From contig NZ_JAMBOP010000004.1 in NCBI RefSeq assembly GCF_023715645.1, forward strand, positions 62,001 to 126,000: 64,000 bases of DNA, written 5' to 3'. Source of the DNA: Bacillus cytotoxicus (lineage in GTDB: Bacteria > Bacillota > Bacilli > Bacillales > Bacillaceae_G). This document shows positions 43,756 to 53,545 of the stretch, in pieces (the stretch's first letter is position 1; each line of letters opens with the position of its first letter). Position numbers and translations under genes: made by a program. The notes beneath the pieces were generated by a model. It worked only from the letters and a program-made list of their open reading frames with translations. It made no database searches and was not told the DNA's origin.

Positions 43756-45288
43756 CTATACTTGCATTGCCTTCTCTTTCAATGCTCTTCTTAAAATCTT
43801 TCCTGTCGTATTTTTCGGAAGTTCTTCTAAAAACTCAATGCTGCTTGGTATTTTATATTTCGCAAGGTGAATCGCGCAGTACGCCATCAGTTCTTCTACT
43901 GTCACATTTGGCGTTTTCAGCACGACATATGCTTTTACCGCTTCGCCTAAATTTTCATCTGGAACACCGATTACAACTACTTCCGCGATCGCTTCGTGCA
44001 TATATAACACTTCTTCTACTTCACGCGGGTAAACGTTATAACCGCCAACAAGGACAATATCTTTTTTACGGTCTACAATGTAAAAATAACCTTCCTCATC
44101 CATTTTTGCTAAGTCACCTGTGTAAAGCCAGCCATCTCGAAGTGCTGCGGCTGTATCTTCTGGCGCTTTGTAATAGCCCTTCATTACATTCGGACCGCGA
44201 ACAATTAATTCTCCCGCTTCACCAACCGGTACTTCCTCACCCATTTCATTTACAACTTTGTTTTCTACATTCGGAACATTCGTTCCGATTGAACCTGGTT
44301 TACGCGGACGATCAATTGGATTAAAACATGTTACAGGTGATGCTTCTGATAAGCCATACCCCTCTGAAACAATAACGCCAAATCGGTTTTCAAAGTTTTT
44401 AAGAAGGGCAACAGGCATAGACGCACCGCCAGAAATGCAAAAACGAAGCGTATGAACATCCTCTGCTCTTGCTTCCTCATATAAATATAAATAATTATAC
44501 ATTGTCGGTACACCAGCAAATATTGTAGCTTCATATGTACGGCAAATGCGAAATACTTCTTTCGGACTAAACTTTGGCAACAGTAAAATCGTGGCGCCGT
44601 TTACAATTGGCGCATTGACAGCAACCGTTAAACAAAAAACATGGAACATCGGCAGCGCCGCAACGACACGGTCATGCTCTGAGAATTGTAAATACGAAGC
44701 AACATCGCTCGCATTACTATATAAATTTTTGTGCGTTAACATCGCACCTTTTGGCTTTCCAGTCGTGCCTGATGTGTATAAAATAACGGCAATGTCTTCT
44801 TCTTGTATATCTGGACCTTGGAAAGTAAGGTCTCCCTTTGCTATTAAACTCGTAAACGTTTTCATTTTTTCGGTTTCTTCATAAGTTGAATCTGCTGTGG
44901 TTTCACAAATGATAATATTTTCGATAGAAGGAAGTCTAGATGTAAGTGATTGCATAACTGGTAGAAGGATGTCTAGTGTGATGATTGCTTTAACGTCTCC
45001 ATTTTGTAAAATGTAATATAGTTCATCCGGTGTATAAATCGGGTTGACTGGAATAACCGTTGCTCCGGCACGCATCGCTCCGTATAAACCGATCAAAAAG
45101 TGCGGCGAATTCCCTACAATTAATGCAACATTATCCCCTTTTCCAATGCCCATTTTTGCTAAACTGCTTGAAAACTTTGTGACTAATCCATTAAATTGGT
45201 CATAAGATACCGACTGATCCTGAAAAATATAAGCCGGCTTGTCCCCTTTCTTTTTCACCGTTTCGGCTAATCTTTGAACGAGATTCAC
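43756..45288 (-). CDS. lcfB: long-chain fatty acid-CoA ligase (LcfB/YhfL)
   Basis: 510 residues from GTG 45288, with AGGTGGGGG just ahead; an in-frame GTG four codons earlier overlaps that site. ANL superfamily: AMP loop ILYTSGTTGKPKGAMLTHKN, YGLSEASPVTCFNP, the hinge GDLAKMDEEGYFYIVDRKKD, and the catalytic Lys in PKNTTGKILRRALKE near the C-terminus. Makes acyl-CoA from fatty acid, ATP and CoA for beta-oxidation. Adjacent to lplJ, as yhfL is to yhfJ in B. subtilis. Confidence 0.92.
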   Translation of the reverse strand: MNLVQRLAETVKKKGDKPAYIFQDQSVSYDQFNGLVTKFSSSLAKMGIGKGDNVALIVGNSPHFLIGLYGAMRAGATVIPVNPIYTPDELYYILQNGDVKAIITLDILLPVMQSLTSRLPSIENIIICETTADSTYEETEKMKTFTSLIAKGDLTFQGPDIQEEDIAVILYTSGTTGKPKGAMLTHKNLYSNASDVASYLQFSEHDRVVAALPMFHVFCLTVAVNAPIVNGATILLLPKFSPKEVFRICRTYEATIFAGVPTMYNYLYLYEEARAEDVHTLRFCISGGASMPVALLKNFENRFGVIVSEGYGLSEASPVTCFNPIDRPRKPGSIGTNVPNVENKVVNEMGEEVPVGEAGELIVRGPNVMKGYYKAPEDTAAALRDGWLYTGDLAKMDEEGYFYIVDRKKDIVLVGGYNVYPREVEEVLYMHEAIAEVVVIGVPDENLGEAVKAYVVLKTPNVTVEELMAYCAIHLAKYKIPSSIEFLEELPKNTTGKILRRALKEKAMQV

Positions 45289-45384
45289 AAAAACCCCCAC
45301 CTTTTATAAAATTAAAAAAATTCTAAATACATTATATTAAAAGAAAATTAACGTGGCAAGTTACATTTCATAAAACATATATAA

Positions 45385-45417
45385 AAAAACAACCACACGT
45401 AAGATATGGTTGTTTTT
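45385..45417 (-). terminator. terminator of lplJ
   Basis: Stem AAAAACAACCA / TGGTTGTTTTT with an 11-base loop, directly downstream of lplJ. Confidence 0.8.
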
Positions 45418-45424
45418 CATGCAA

Positions 45425-46414
45425 CTAAAAAAATAAAGATAAGAAATCTTTTTTTGTTATATTACCAAAATAACGTGGCACTTCTACATCAGCTAGCGCT
45501 GCCGCAAATGCTTCTCTATCAAACACCATACCACTTAAACGCTCTTCGATGTCACGTACATCGAGAGCACCGAAAAAGTCTCCGTAAATCTTACATTCTG
45601 AGACTACGCCCTTCTGCACCTCTAACCGAACATCTACTTGTCCAACTGGGAAACGGCGTGAATGCTGCAAGTTAAATTTTGGAGATTTCCCGTAATTCCA
45701 ATCCCAATTTCGATAACGTTCTTCTGAGATTTTATAAATTTCTTTCCAATCTTCTTCCGTTAATTCGTATGTTGGGATCCTACTTTCTCCTTCAAAAATA
45801 TTTTCTAAAAGCAGCTGTTTAAATTCGTTAATTGTAATTTTTTCACTTAAAAATTCCGCAATATTTGCAACGCGGCTGCGAATCGATTTAATTCCTTTTG
45901 ATTGAATTTTATCTATCTTTACATTTAACGCAGACACAACATGGTCAATTTCAGAATCAAATAATAGCGTACCGTGACTAAACATACGTCCTTTTGTCGC
46001 AAACTGAGCGTTACCGGAAATTTTTCTTCCTTCTGCTAAAATATCATTGCGGCCGCTTAGCTCAGCGTTAATTCCCAATTTCCCAAGTGCTACTGTCACC
46101 GGCTCTGTAAACTTTTTAAAGTTATGAAAACTATCTCCATCATCCTTCGTGATAAAGCTAAAGTTTAAGTTTCCTAAATCATGATACACAGCGCCGCCGC
46201 CAGAAAGACGTCTTACAACGTGGATTCCTTTTTCACGTACATAATCCGCATTAATTTCTTCCACTGTGTTTTGATTCTTCCCGATAATGATAGACGGTTC
46301 ATTGATGTAAAACAGTAAATACGTTTCATTAATGTCTAAGTTTTTCACACAATATTCTTCAATTGCTAAGTTAATCGTTGGATCTGTAATTCCTTTATTA
46401 TCAATAAATAACAT
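45425..46414 (-). CDS. lplJ: lipoate-protein ligase LplJ
   Basis: 329 residues, the LplA/LplJ length. Signature VRRLSGGGAVYHDLGNLNFS (lipoate and ATP binding) and catalytic Lys region GRKISGNAQFATKGRMFSHG. C-terminal accessory domain from about 250. Activates free lipoate with ATP and attaches it to the E2 and GcvH proteins. Nine bases after yhfI, so the two are one operon. Confidence 0.94.
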   Translation of the reverse strand: MLFIDNKGITDPTINLAIEEYCVKNLDINETYLLFYINEPSIIIGKNQNTVEEINADYVREKGIHVVRRLSGGGAVYHDLGNLNFSFITKDDGDSFHNFKKFTEPVTVALGKLGINAELSGRNDILAEGRKISGNAQFATKGRMFSHGTLLFDSEIDHVVSALNVKIDKIQSKGIKSIRSRVANIAEFLSEKITINEFKQLLLENIFEGESRIPTYELTEEDWKEIYKISEERYRNWDWNYGKSPKFNLQHSRRFPVGQVDVRLEVQKGVVSECKIYGDFFGALDVRDIEERLSGMVFDREAFAAALADVEVPRYFGNITKKDFLSLFF

Positions 46415-46423
46415 CGTTTCACC

Positions 46424-47158
46424 TCAAAATTCCCAAACGTAACCGCTATGTGCTAGTACGATGCGGCCGTTAAAAATTTGTTTTGCTTCCGTTACTAAAT
46501 CAGATAACTTTCCTGTATGCGGCAAATGCGTTAACAACAGTTCTCCGACATTAGCTTGTTTTGCAATTTCTCCTGCTTCTGTACTATTCATATGCCCGGC
46601 TTTTGAGCCATCTTGATGTGCATACATGTTACATTCACATATAAATACATCTGCATTTTGTACAAATAAAACAAATTCTGGAATATAGCTAGAATCCGCT
46701 GTGTATACAATCGTTTTCCCGCCCGCTGTAATACGCATCGCAAAGCAAGTGACTGGATGCATTGTTTTTAAAAACGAAATCGAAAACGGACCAATTTGCA
46801 ATATTTCTTCTGGATGATAAGCAATGCCTTTCGTATAAGGCGTATGTGTTAACGAGGCAAACCCATTTTGATCAAAAGTATGGCCATAAATCGGAAGTTC
46901 ACGTAATGCGCCTCCCGTCATGCTTGTAATTAAACGCGCATACTGAAGTACCCCAATATCAGCGACATGATCGTGATGATAATGAGACAACAGAACCGCA
47001 TCTATGTCCGAAGGTGTTATGTATGTTTGAAGCTGTGCTAGTACACCGCTGCCACAGTCGACAAGTAAACGAAAACCATCGTGTTCAAATAAATATCCAG
47101 ATGTTGCTTCTCCTGCCTCAGGAAAACCGCCCCAAAACCCGACAACCGTCATCTTCAT
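46424..47158 (-). CDS. MBL-fold metallohydrolase YhfI
   Basis: 244 residues from ATG 47158 (MKMTVVGFWGGFPEAG), placed ten bases after AAAGG. Beta-lactamase fold with the metal motif SHYHHDHVADIG, further ligands in the TADSSYIPE and CECNMYAHQDGSKAGHM segments, as in RNase Z and related phosphodiesterases. Substrate unknown. Upstream partner of lplJ. Confidence 0.88.
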   Translation of the reverse strand: MKMTVVGFWGGFPEAGEATSGYLFEHDGFRLLVDCGSGVLAQLQTYITPSDIDAVLLSHYHHDHVADIGVLQYARLITSMTGGALRELPIYGHTFDQNGFASLTHTPYTKGIAYHPEEILQIGPFSISFLKTMHPVTCFAMRITAGGKTIVYTADSSYIPEFVLFVQNADVFICECNMYAHQDGSKAGHMNSTEAGEIAKQANVGELLLTHLPHTGKLSDLVTEAKQIFNGRIVLAHSGYVWEF

Positions 47159-47319
47159 ATGCATTCATCCTTTCTGTTTCACTTTCTCTTTTACATTCTT
47201 AACTATAATGGATTTTCTACACATTTTCATCATTTCGAAATTTGTTATAAAACAGTTGTTGACTTTCGTTTTTTGTACTAATACAATGTTAGTAAGAAAT
47301 GGAAATGGAGGAGATTTAC

Positions 47320-47448
47320 ATGATAGATCAACCAATGGAGTTTTTTAGAAATTTACCGGCAAAAACTTGTTCCAACTGCGGGAGAGAGATTGATGAGCAA
47401 CACGAAGCGTACCACAATAAGTGCGAAGATTGTACGCACGAAGAATAA
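47320..47448 (+). CDS. YhfH family zinc-ribbon protein, 42 aa
   Basis: 42 residues from ATG 47320, preceded by GGAGGAG. Two Cys pairs, CSNCGRE and KCEDCTHEE, form a probable zinc ribbon. The B. subtilis YhfH protein in the same place is about the same size. Function unknown. Divergent from yhfI. Confidence 0.82.
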   Translation: MIDQPMEFFRNLPAKTCSNCGREIDEQHEAYHNKCEDCTHEE

Positions 47449-47463
47449 TAAATTGTACACATG

Positions 47464-47492
47464 AAAAAACCTAGCAGATATCATCTACTAGG
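47464..47492 (-). terminator. terminator of the LacI-type gene
   Basis: Stem CCTAGCAGAT / ATCTACTAGG (one mismatch) followed on the minus strand by six T. Confidence 0.7.
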
Positions 47493-48501
47493 CTAGCATC
47501 ATTGTATTTTTCACCGTTGAACCTTTCACCAAGAGCTCCAGTTCAAACTCGTACACTTCTTTATTTCGATAATTTTTCGTATGAATTTTATCCATCATCA
47601 GTTCCACAACTTTACGCGCCATTTCATCAATTGGCTGATCAATCGTTGTAATACCTGAATCTGTAATTTGTGATAAGAACTGATTATTAAAACCAACTAC
47701 AGCTAAATCATCAGGAATGCTCCAGCCTTTTTTAATCGCTTCTGCAATAATTCCTGCTGCGACTTCATCTCCTCCTGCCAAAATAGCGGTAGGATTTTTT
47801 TTGTCTTGTAAAAACTCATAAAATATATTCTTTCCATCTTCAATAGAGTAAGCGCTTTCAACGAAGTCGATTGACTCTACTTGTTTGCTTTCTTCTGTTA
47901 CAGCACGTAAAAAGCCCATTTTTCTCTGTTGATTAATTACCTTTGTCTCTCTGCCACGGCAAAAGACAAGATGACGATATCCTTGATCTAGTACATGCTT
48001 TGCCGCTATGTATGCTCCTTGTGCATGATCAAAGTTTACAGTTGGAATATTTGCTTCTTCAATATATTCATTACATAAAACAATCGGTCCATGCTGTAAA
48101 TAAGGCTCAACATCCTCCCAAGCATTTTCAAGTGAACATAAAATAATCCCATCTACTTGTTTCGTAGATAATAGCTGTAAATACTCCATCTCTTTCTCTG
48201 GTAAATATCTTGTTTGACAAATAATCAGTTTATATTTGTGATCTGAAGCTACAATTTCAATCGCCTCAATAAATTTACTAAAAAACGGATTTGTAATACG
48301 CGGAACCAATACTGCAATGGTTTCCGTCTTTTGCTTACGCAGTCTTCTCGCCGCAGAATTCGGAACAAATCCAAGATGCTTCATCGCTAATTGGACTCTC
48401 TTTTTCTTTTCGTCCGATACATACGGATGGTTATTAATCACCCGAGAAACCGTTGTTCTTGATAACCCCGCTAATTTCGCTACGTCCTCGATCGTCGACA
48501 C
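47488..48501 (-). CDS. LacI family transcriptional regulator
   Basis: 337 residues, GTG start at 48501 after GGGGGAG. N-terminal helix-turn-helix TIEDVAKLAGLSRTTVSRVI, hinge NSAARRLRKQKTETIAVLVP, then a periplasmic-binding-like ligand domain to the end. No sugar genes are beside it, so target and effector are unknown. A palindrome TGAAAACGTTTTCT at 48521-48534 lies 20 bases upstream and could be its own operator or a CcpA site. Confidence 0.9.
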   Translation of the reverse strand: MSTIEDVAKLAGLSRTTVSRVINNHPYVSDEKKKRVQLAMKHLGFVPNSAARRLRKQKTETIAVLVPRITNPFFSKFIEAIEIVASDHKYKLIICQTRYLPEKEMEYLQLLSTKQVDGIILCSLENAWEDVEPYLQHGPIVLCNEYIEEANIPTVNFDHAQGAYIAAKHVLDQGYRHLVFCRGRETKVINQQRKMGFLRAVTEESKQVESIDFVESAYSIEDGKNIFYEFLQDKKNPTAILAGGDEVAAGIIAEAIKKGWSIPDDLAVVGFNNQFLSQITDSGITTIDQPIDEMARKVVELMMDKIHTKNYRNKEVYEFELELLVKGSTVKNTMMLA

Positions 48502-48520
48502 GAAATTCTCCCCCTTTGAA

Positions 48521-48534
48521 TGAAAACGTTTTCT
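48521..48534. promoter_or_regulatory. operator-like palindrome (cre-like) before the LacI gene
   Basis: TGAAAACGTTTTCT agrees with the cre consensus TGWNANCGNTNWCA except at the last base and has the central CG typical of LacI-family operators. Confidence 0.5.
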
Positions 48535-48734
48535 TAATTAGAATTATATAGTATATAATTGGAAACTGCAACACACCTCGCGAAGAAAATACTATATTGA
48601 TATTGTAAATGTTAAAAACGAGGAAAGAATAGTTGTAAACAGTAGAAGAAATAGCGTTATAGAGGGGCATCAAGTTAATATTTCAATAGACATAAAATGG
48701 ATCATCTTCCCCTGTAATATCCATAGAAATATGA

Positions 48735-48870
48735 TCTATATATATTAAACACACAAGTCACCGTTATGCAAAGTACCATATGACCGCTACTTGCTTTCTT
48801 CTTTTGTTTCAAATCTGGCATGTGGTAGACCGTTTCCATGCGAGGCCAGACAATCTCATCCATCTAAAAA
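48735..48870 (-). repeat. bcr1-like repeat, degenerate
   Basis: Inverse copy with core GGCCAGACAATCTCATCCAT, cut short by the IS remnant that begins at 48871. Confidence 0.65.
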
Positions 48871-48964
48871 GGGACTGTCCCAAAAGGGTAAGTTCTTCCA
48901 AAATGTAAAAATAAAAAGGAGTGTCACATAGTCAAAAATTCGACTTATGAGGCAGCTCCTTCTT
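48871..48964. mobile_element. remnant of an IS end (IS1182-like)
   Basis: Begins GGGACTGTCCCAAAAGGG, like the terminal repeats of IS1182-type elements, and ends in a hairpin GGAGTGTCACATAGTC / GACTTATGAGGCAGCTCC. No transposase coding sequence remains. Family named from memory. Confidence 0.4.
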
Positions 48965-48984
48965 TTTTATTATATTTATAAATA

Positions 48985-49253
48985 AAGTAACTACTCAACT
49001 ATACCTTTAGAAATTTAGAAAAGGGTATGATTCTAGTGAAGATGTGTCTCTCTATTACTTATAAATTCATTTTTGGGCATATAGACTGCTGTCATGCAAA
49101 CGGGGCAGGAGCCTGCACTTATTATCTACTTTTGTTTTCAAACCTTACACGTGGTAGGAAAAGGCCCTGACCGCTCCTATGCATCACCAGTCCCTCTAGC
49201 CCAATTAAAAAAATGCTTTTTTGCCTTTTTTCATAAAGTAACTAAGTAGTTAC
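48985..49253 (-). repeat. bcr1-like repeat, variant with GTAACTA ends
   Basis: Ends are AAGTAACTACTCAACT at the left and AAGTAACTAAGTAGTTACT at the right; the core GGCCCTGACCGCTCCTATGC is inverse. It reaches to within a dozen bases of the chemoreceptor stop codon. Confidence 0.7.
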
Positions 49254-49263
49254 TAAATAAATT

Positions 49264-50982
49264 TTATTCTTCAATTTTAAATTGCGAAATTAACCTTTCT
49301 AATTCTTCGATTTTCCCCTTTACTTGCATAGACTGATTTGTTATTTCTGTAATGGATGATGCTTGTGTTTGAATTGCTTGTACAGTCTCATTCGTATCTT
49401 TCGCTACTCCTGTAGAAGTTTCTGATACTACTGATAATGAAGCGTTAACTTCTTCCGTCCCAGCAGACATTTCTTCAGTTGTAGCTGATACTTCTTGAAT
49501 TTGACTTGTTATCTTATGAATATCTGTCATGATTGTTGAAAATGCTCGGTCTGCTTCATTAGCGGTATTTTTTCCTTGCGCTGCTTCTTCTTGTCCTTTT
49601 TTCATAATTTGAACGGTATCTTTTGTATCTTGTTGGATAGATTTAATTAGGTCATTAATTTCATTTGCAGATTGCTTTGATTGTTCGGCTAAGTCTCTTA
49701 CTTCTGCTGCAACAACTGCAAACCCTTTTCCATTGTCCCCTGCACGTGCGGCTTCAATTGCAGCATTTAAAGCAAGAAGGTTTGTTTGTTCCGCAATATT
49801 CGTAATGGCATTTAAAGCTTTATCTATGTCTTGCGTGCGCGTAACAAGACGCTCTATCACTTTAGACGTTTCTTCAACAACTTTGTGGACGCTATTCATT
49901 TGTGTAATAGATTGCTGGATTACTTTACTTCCATTGTTTATACGATCTGTTGTAACAACAGATATTTCCGCAACAGTAGAAGCCGATTCGGCTACAGTTT
50001 GAACTCCACTGGCTACGTCATTCATTGCTATTGAACTTTCTTGCATACTCGTAACTTGCCCTTCTATTTGTTTGTTCACTTCATGAATCGTTTGAACTGC
50101 TTCGTTAGAGATTTGAGATACCTGTTTTGTATTTTGCAGCATACTATCAGTAGAGGAAGTAACTTCTTGTGTTGTTACCTTTATTTTCCCAATTAGTTGT
50201 TGTAGATTATCTAACATATGATTAAAAGAGGTAACTATTTTTCCTAATTCATCATTCGCTTGATAAGAAGTACGTACTACTAAATTTCCGTCTGCTACTT
50301 CTTGCATATCATGTTGTAATAAAGCAATTGGGCGTTGAATAGCTATTTTAATGATATATCCAATAAATATAATAACTGCAACCGATACCACTGAAATAAT
50401 GATAAACATCAGTATTGTAGTTTGTGCACTGCTAGCATTACTTTTCTGTAATTGCTCTGCATTTTCACCATTATACTTAATAAGTTTTTTAATACCGTTA
50501 ATTGAGTTTTGCATAATAGGCTCAACTTCTTTTAAATAATAAGCATAAGCCTCTTCATTTTTATTTTGCATTGCTAAATTTTGCCCTTCACGGAATCGTT
50601 TCCTTAACTCTTGATAATCTTTTTGAAAATCCTCATATAATTGTTTTTCTTCTTTGGCGCTAATTTTAGACTCGAATTTTTTAAATAATTCATCATTTTG
50701 TTTACGTACTTTATCTATATGATCTACTAATTCTTTATCTTTTTTTTCATCAGTTGTGTTCATCAGTTCCATAAAATTGTAATTCATATAGTAAAAGTTA
50801 GATTCTACAGATTCTATCCAGTAAATCGGAAGTAACCTGTCGTTATACATACTTGTAGAAGCCTCACCTGTCTTTTTTAATCCGACAACTCCTATAATTG
50901 ATAAGAGAATGCATGCAATACTAGCTGTAATCATTAATAGATTTAATTTCGTGCTAATTTTACCGTTTTTTATAAATAACAT
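49264..50982 (-). CDS. methyl-accepting chemotaxis protein
   Basis: 572 residues. Membrane helix 1 about 11-33, extracellular four-helix-bundle sensor about 34-187 (MCP 4HB type), membrane helix 2 about 188-211, HAMP about 212-265, and a long signalling domain with the conserved tip [34 protein letters not shown] region (with a break here only for length). It binds CheW and CheA and controls flagellar rotation. The ligand is unknown. Monocistronic. Confidence 0.94.
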   Translation of the reverse strand: MLFIKNGKISTKLNLLMITASIACILLSIIGVVGLKKTGEASTSMYNDRLLPIYWIESVESNFYYMNYNFMELMNTTDEKKDKELVDHIDKVRKQNDELFKKFESKISAKEEKQLYEDFQKDYQELRKRFREGQNLAMQNKNEEAYAYYLKEVEPIMQNSINGIKKLIKYNGENAEQLQKSNASSAQTTILMFIIISVVSVAVIIFIGYIIKIAIQRPIALLQHDMQEVADGNLVVRTSYQANDELGKIVTSFNHMLDNLQQLIGKIKVTTQEVTSSTDSMLQNTKQVSQISNEAVQTIHEVNKQIEGQVTSMQESSIAMNDVASGVQTVAESASTVAEISVVTTDRINNGSKVIQQSITQMNSVHKVVEETSKVIERLVTRTQDIDKALNAITNIAEQTNLLALNAAIEAARAGDNGKGFAVVAAEVRDLAEQSKQSANEINDLIKSIQQDTKDTVQIMKKGQEEAAQGKNTANEADRAFSTIMTDIHKITSQIQEVSATTEEMSAGTEEVNASLSVVSETSTGVAKDTNETVQAIQTQASSITEITNQSMQVKGKIEELERLISQFKIEE

Positions 50983-51203
50983 TTACACCCCGACCTTTCT
51001 TTTATCCTAATATTTAATTATATAGTTATATTTTAGAACAAAAAAGTAAATTTTTTATACTTCTTCACTTTTTTGCAATAAAACCGTATTAATTACTGTA
51101 TATGAAATATATATAACTGACTAGTTTCTTCATCTTCTGTGCTTACTCTCTCAAAATCTTGTCCATACTGTTTCCAAGGACAAGAAAAAGGAGCGGATTA
51201 TGA

Positions 51204-51737
51204 ATGAAACGTTTAACGATTACAAATACACATGGACTTATGGTTACTGACTTACGAACGCAAGAAAAACAGGAAAGCAACGCATTTTTTCGCACACGTA
51301 TTATGGCTGTGCGTCTCGTCATGCAAGGGAAATTAGGCAAAGAAGCAGCAGAGATTTGTGGGATTCATCGTCAGTCCGTTTCCGAATACGTAAAACGGTT
51401 TAATGAAGGTGGTATGGACCTCCTTCTCGAGCGTAAAATGGCACCAGGACGCGCATGTTTTCTAATGGACGACCAACAACAGGCGCTCAAAGAAATCATT
51501 CTAACGAGCACACCGACGGATCAAGGCTTGGGAAGTGCTGTCTCCTGGACTACACCAGTCATTCAGGAATATTTGCGTCGTACGTATGATGTAGAGATGT
51601 CGACTACGGGTATTTTACGCATGCTTTGGCGGTTGAAGTTAAGTTATACCCGTCCGACCTACACGCTCAAGAAGGCAGATCCCAAGAAACAACGTACGTT
51701 TCGACATCAAATTACCTTGATTAAAAAAAACTGCTGA
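51204..51737 (+). CDS. IS630 transposase, first frame (helix-turn-helix part)
   Basis: 177 residues. Helix-turn-helix DNA-binding region in KEAAEICGIHRQSVSEYVKR and a second domain with SAVSWTTPVIQEYLRRTYDV. The frame stops soon after ATT AAA AAA AAC TGC TGA; the heptamer A AAA AAC is a classical -1 slippery site and the -1 frame continues into the DDE domain without a gap. So the two frames probably give one transposase. Confidence 0.85.
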   Translation: MKRLTITNTHGLMVTDLRTQEKQESNAFFRTRIMAVRLVMQGKLGKEAAEICGIHRQSVSEYVKRFNEGGMDLLLERKMAPGRACFLMDDQQQALKEIILTSTPTDQGLGSAVSWTTPVIQEYLRRTYDVEMSTTGILRMLWRLKLSYTRPTYTLKKADPKKQRTFRHQITLIKKNC

Positions 51738-51745
51738 CTGACGAG

Positions 51746-52258
51746 ATGGTTCTTCTCTATCAAGACGAGACGCATGTGCGAGCGTACCAAAGTCTACATG
51801 CTACTTGGTCACAGCGGGGATCGCAAAGGCAAATCCCAACTTACGGTCATCATGCCAGCGTAACCATTTTTGGAACAGTAAACGCTCAAACAGGAGAAGT
51901 AGTACACCAGACGGCGTCTTCCTGTAAACAGGAAGACTTTTTGTCATTCCTCTCCTATGTGCTGAAGCAATATGAAGATAAGTTTGTGGTCATGGTAACA
52001 GACAACGCCCGCATTCACAAAAGCAAACTCGTACAAGACTTCTTACATGAACAGAAAGAGCGACTGATGTTAGTATACCTTCCGCCGTACTCACCGAATC
52101 TGAATCCAATTGAGAGACTGTGGAAATGGTTGAAACAACAGGTCATTGCCAACCGGTTTCATCCTACACAAGCGTCCATTAAAGAATCAGTACAAGACTT
52201 TTTATCAGACATCGCTATCACTCCCCAAGCCGTGCTTCGCCGGCTTGGGTTGCATTAA
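51746..52258 (+). CDS. IS630 transposase, second frame (DDE domain)
   Basis: 170 residues counted from ATG 51746, but in the fused product it begins near 51722 (KKKLLTDEM). Contains all catalytic parts: LLYQDETH (first Asp), VMVTDNARIHKS (second Asp) and LPPYSPNLNPIERLWKWLK (Glu). The element therefore looks able to move. Confidence 0.87.
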   Translation: MVLLYQDETHVRAYQSLHATWSQRGSQRQIPTYGHHASVTIFGTVNAQTGEVVHQTASSCKQEDFLSFLSYVLKQYEDKFVVMVTDNARIHKSKLVQDFLHEQKERLMLVYLPPYSPNLNPIERLWKWLKQQVIANRFHPTQASIKESVQDFLSDIAITPQAVLRRLGLH

Positions 52259-52374
52259 ACCACATGTCGAAAAGACAAGTCAGTTATATATAGATTCCAT
52301 TTCTTATTATAACAACACAGCCTGTTGGTATAATATGTAATATTGCATATCAAAATATTAAACCATTAAAACCT

Positions 52375-52425
52375 TAGGGCAGCAGAGATTTGTTTGTTAG
52401 TAAATCAAAATTCAAATTGAAAAGG
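52375..52425 (+). repeat. right-end fragment of a bcr1-like repeat
   Basis: GCAGCAGAGATTTGTTTGTT then AGTAAATCAAAAT, identical in type to the right end of the copy at 35496-35700. Confidence 0.6.
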
Positions 52426-52466
52426 TAACCGTTCTTCCTTTTTATGCTTAAAATGGTAGAATTATT

Positions 52467-52695
52467 GTAACTACTCAGTCACTCTATGAAAAAAAGGCAG
52501 AAAACCACTTTCTTTTTAGGTTGGCGAGAGCAACTGGCCGCGTGTTGGAGCGATCAGGGCCTATTCCTGCCACGCGCAACGTTTTAAAACACAGAAAGGT
52601 AGCGAGGTGCATTGCCATTTTTATCTTCATGACAGCAATCTAGATGCTGAAACATGAAAATAACTTTCCAATGAAATGTATGACTGAGTAGTTAC
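52467..52695 (+). repeat. bcr1-like repeat, variant with perfect 15-bp inverted ends
   Basis: 229 bases bounded by GTAACTACTCAGTCA (52467-52481) and TGACTGAGTAGTTAC (52681-52695), perfect inverted repeats, with core GGCGAGAGCAACTGGCCGCG. The best-preserved member of the variant type. Confidence 0.85.
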
Positions 52696-52734
52696 AAATT
52701 ATTAATATATTACAAAATAAAAGGGGTAAAAATA

Positions 52735-53247
52735 ATGGACACTTGTGCAGATGTTTTAATCGTTATCGATTTACAAAATGGCGTATGTTACAGCGGGGAT
52801 CATTTATTTGATTTGCAAAATTTACTCACTAAAGTGAATAATAGAATTTCCTTATATAGAGAATTACATAAACCAATCATTTTTGTGCAACACTGCGATG
52901 AAGACTTAGTACCTGAAGAAGAACCATGGGCGATTCATGCCAATCTAGATGTTCAAGAACAAGATTTTTTTGTAAGGAAAATACATGCAAATTCTTTTTA
53001 CAAAACGAATTTAAAAAATCTTTTAGACCAACTAGCTGTACATCGTATTGAATTTTGCGGTGCCCAAACAGAATACTGTATGGATGCTACCATTAAATTT
53101 GCTCATGGATTGGGATACGAAAACTTCATGGTACAGAAAGCAACCTCTACTTTGAATAATCCATTTATGTCTGCCAAAGAGACGATTGATTTTTATGAGA
53201 ACATATGGAACCATAGATTTTTAAAATTGATAGAAGATGAGTCTTAG
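52735..53247 (+). CDS. isochorismatase-like cysteine hydrolase
   Basis: 170 residues. Catalytic triad candidates: Asp in VIVIDLQNGV, Lys in FFVRKIHANSFYKT and the nucleophile Cys in FCGAQTEYCMDATIKFA. These mark the isochorismatase/nicotinamidase superfamily, cytosolic amidases of small molecules. The precise substrate is unknown. AAAAGGGG precedes the ATG. A terminator follows. Confidence 0.9.
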   Translation: MDTCADVLIVIDLQNGVCYSGDHLFDLQNLLTKVNNRISLYRELHKPIIFVQHCDEDLVPEEEPWAIHANLDVQEQDFFVRKIHANSFYKTNLKNLLDQLAVHRIEFCGAQTEYCMDATIKFAHGLGYENFMVQKATSTLNNPFMSAKETIDFYENIWNHRFLKLIEDES

Positions 53248-53280
53248 AATGAAAGAAAAATTCACTTTTTAAACATGTTT

Positions 53281-53325
53281 AGTAACCATCTATCAGCATG
53301 ACAAATAGATGGTTACTTTATTTCT
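53281..53325 (+). terminator. terminator of the isochorismatase-like gene
   Basis: Perfect 13-bp stem AGTAACCATCTAT / ATAGATGGTTACT followed by TTATTTC. Confidence 0.8.
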
Positions 53326-53354
53326 GTAAGAATAATTAAACGCCTTTATTCTTT

Positions 53355-53533
53355 ATATATATAAATCCAAATTGAAAACCTGACATAAAACCTCCTCTTT
53401 TAGGGGAGGACGAGAGCGTCTGGCCATTGCTTAGAGTGGTTAGGGCCTTTTCCCGCCACATGCCAAGTTTTAAACAAAAGGAGCGTACTCTACATAGCAA
53501 CAATCTATGTGTTAAAAAATCAAGTTGTATTTA
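53355..53533 (+). repeat. bcr1-like repeat
   Basis: Starts TATATATAAATCCAAATTGA, core GGACGAGAGCGTCTGGCCAT, ends AAATCAAGTTGTATTTATAT. Fills the gap before scrK. Confidence 0.8.
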
Positions 53534-53545
53534 TATACATTTACG

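Larger units (their letters stand above)
51108..52292 (+). mobile_element. IS630 family insertion sequence, apparently complete
   Basis: About 1185 bases between inverted ends TATATATAACTGACT (51108-51122) and AGTCAGTTATATATA (52278-52292), which include the TA duplications typical of this family. Two overlapping frames code for the transposase through a -1 frameshift. Confidence 0.85.

Noticed and set aside
51204-52258. IS630 transposase as a frameshifted pseudogene
   Set aside because: The break lies exactly on an A AAA AAC slippery site, ends and catalytic residues are intact, so programmed frameshifting is the better reading.
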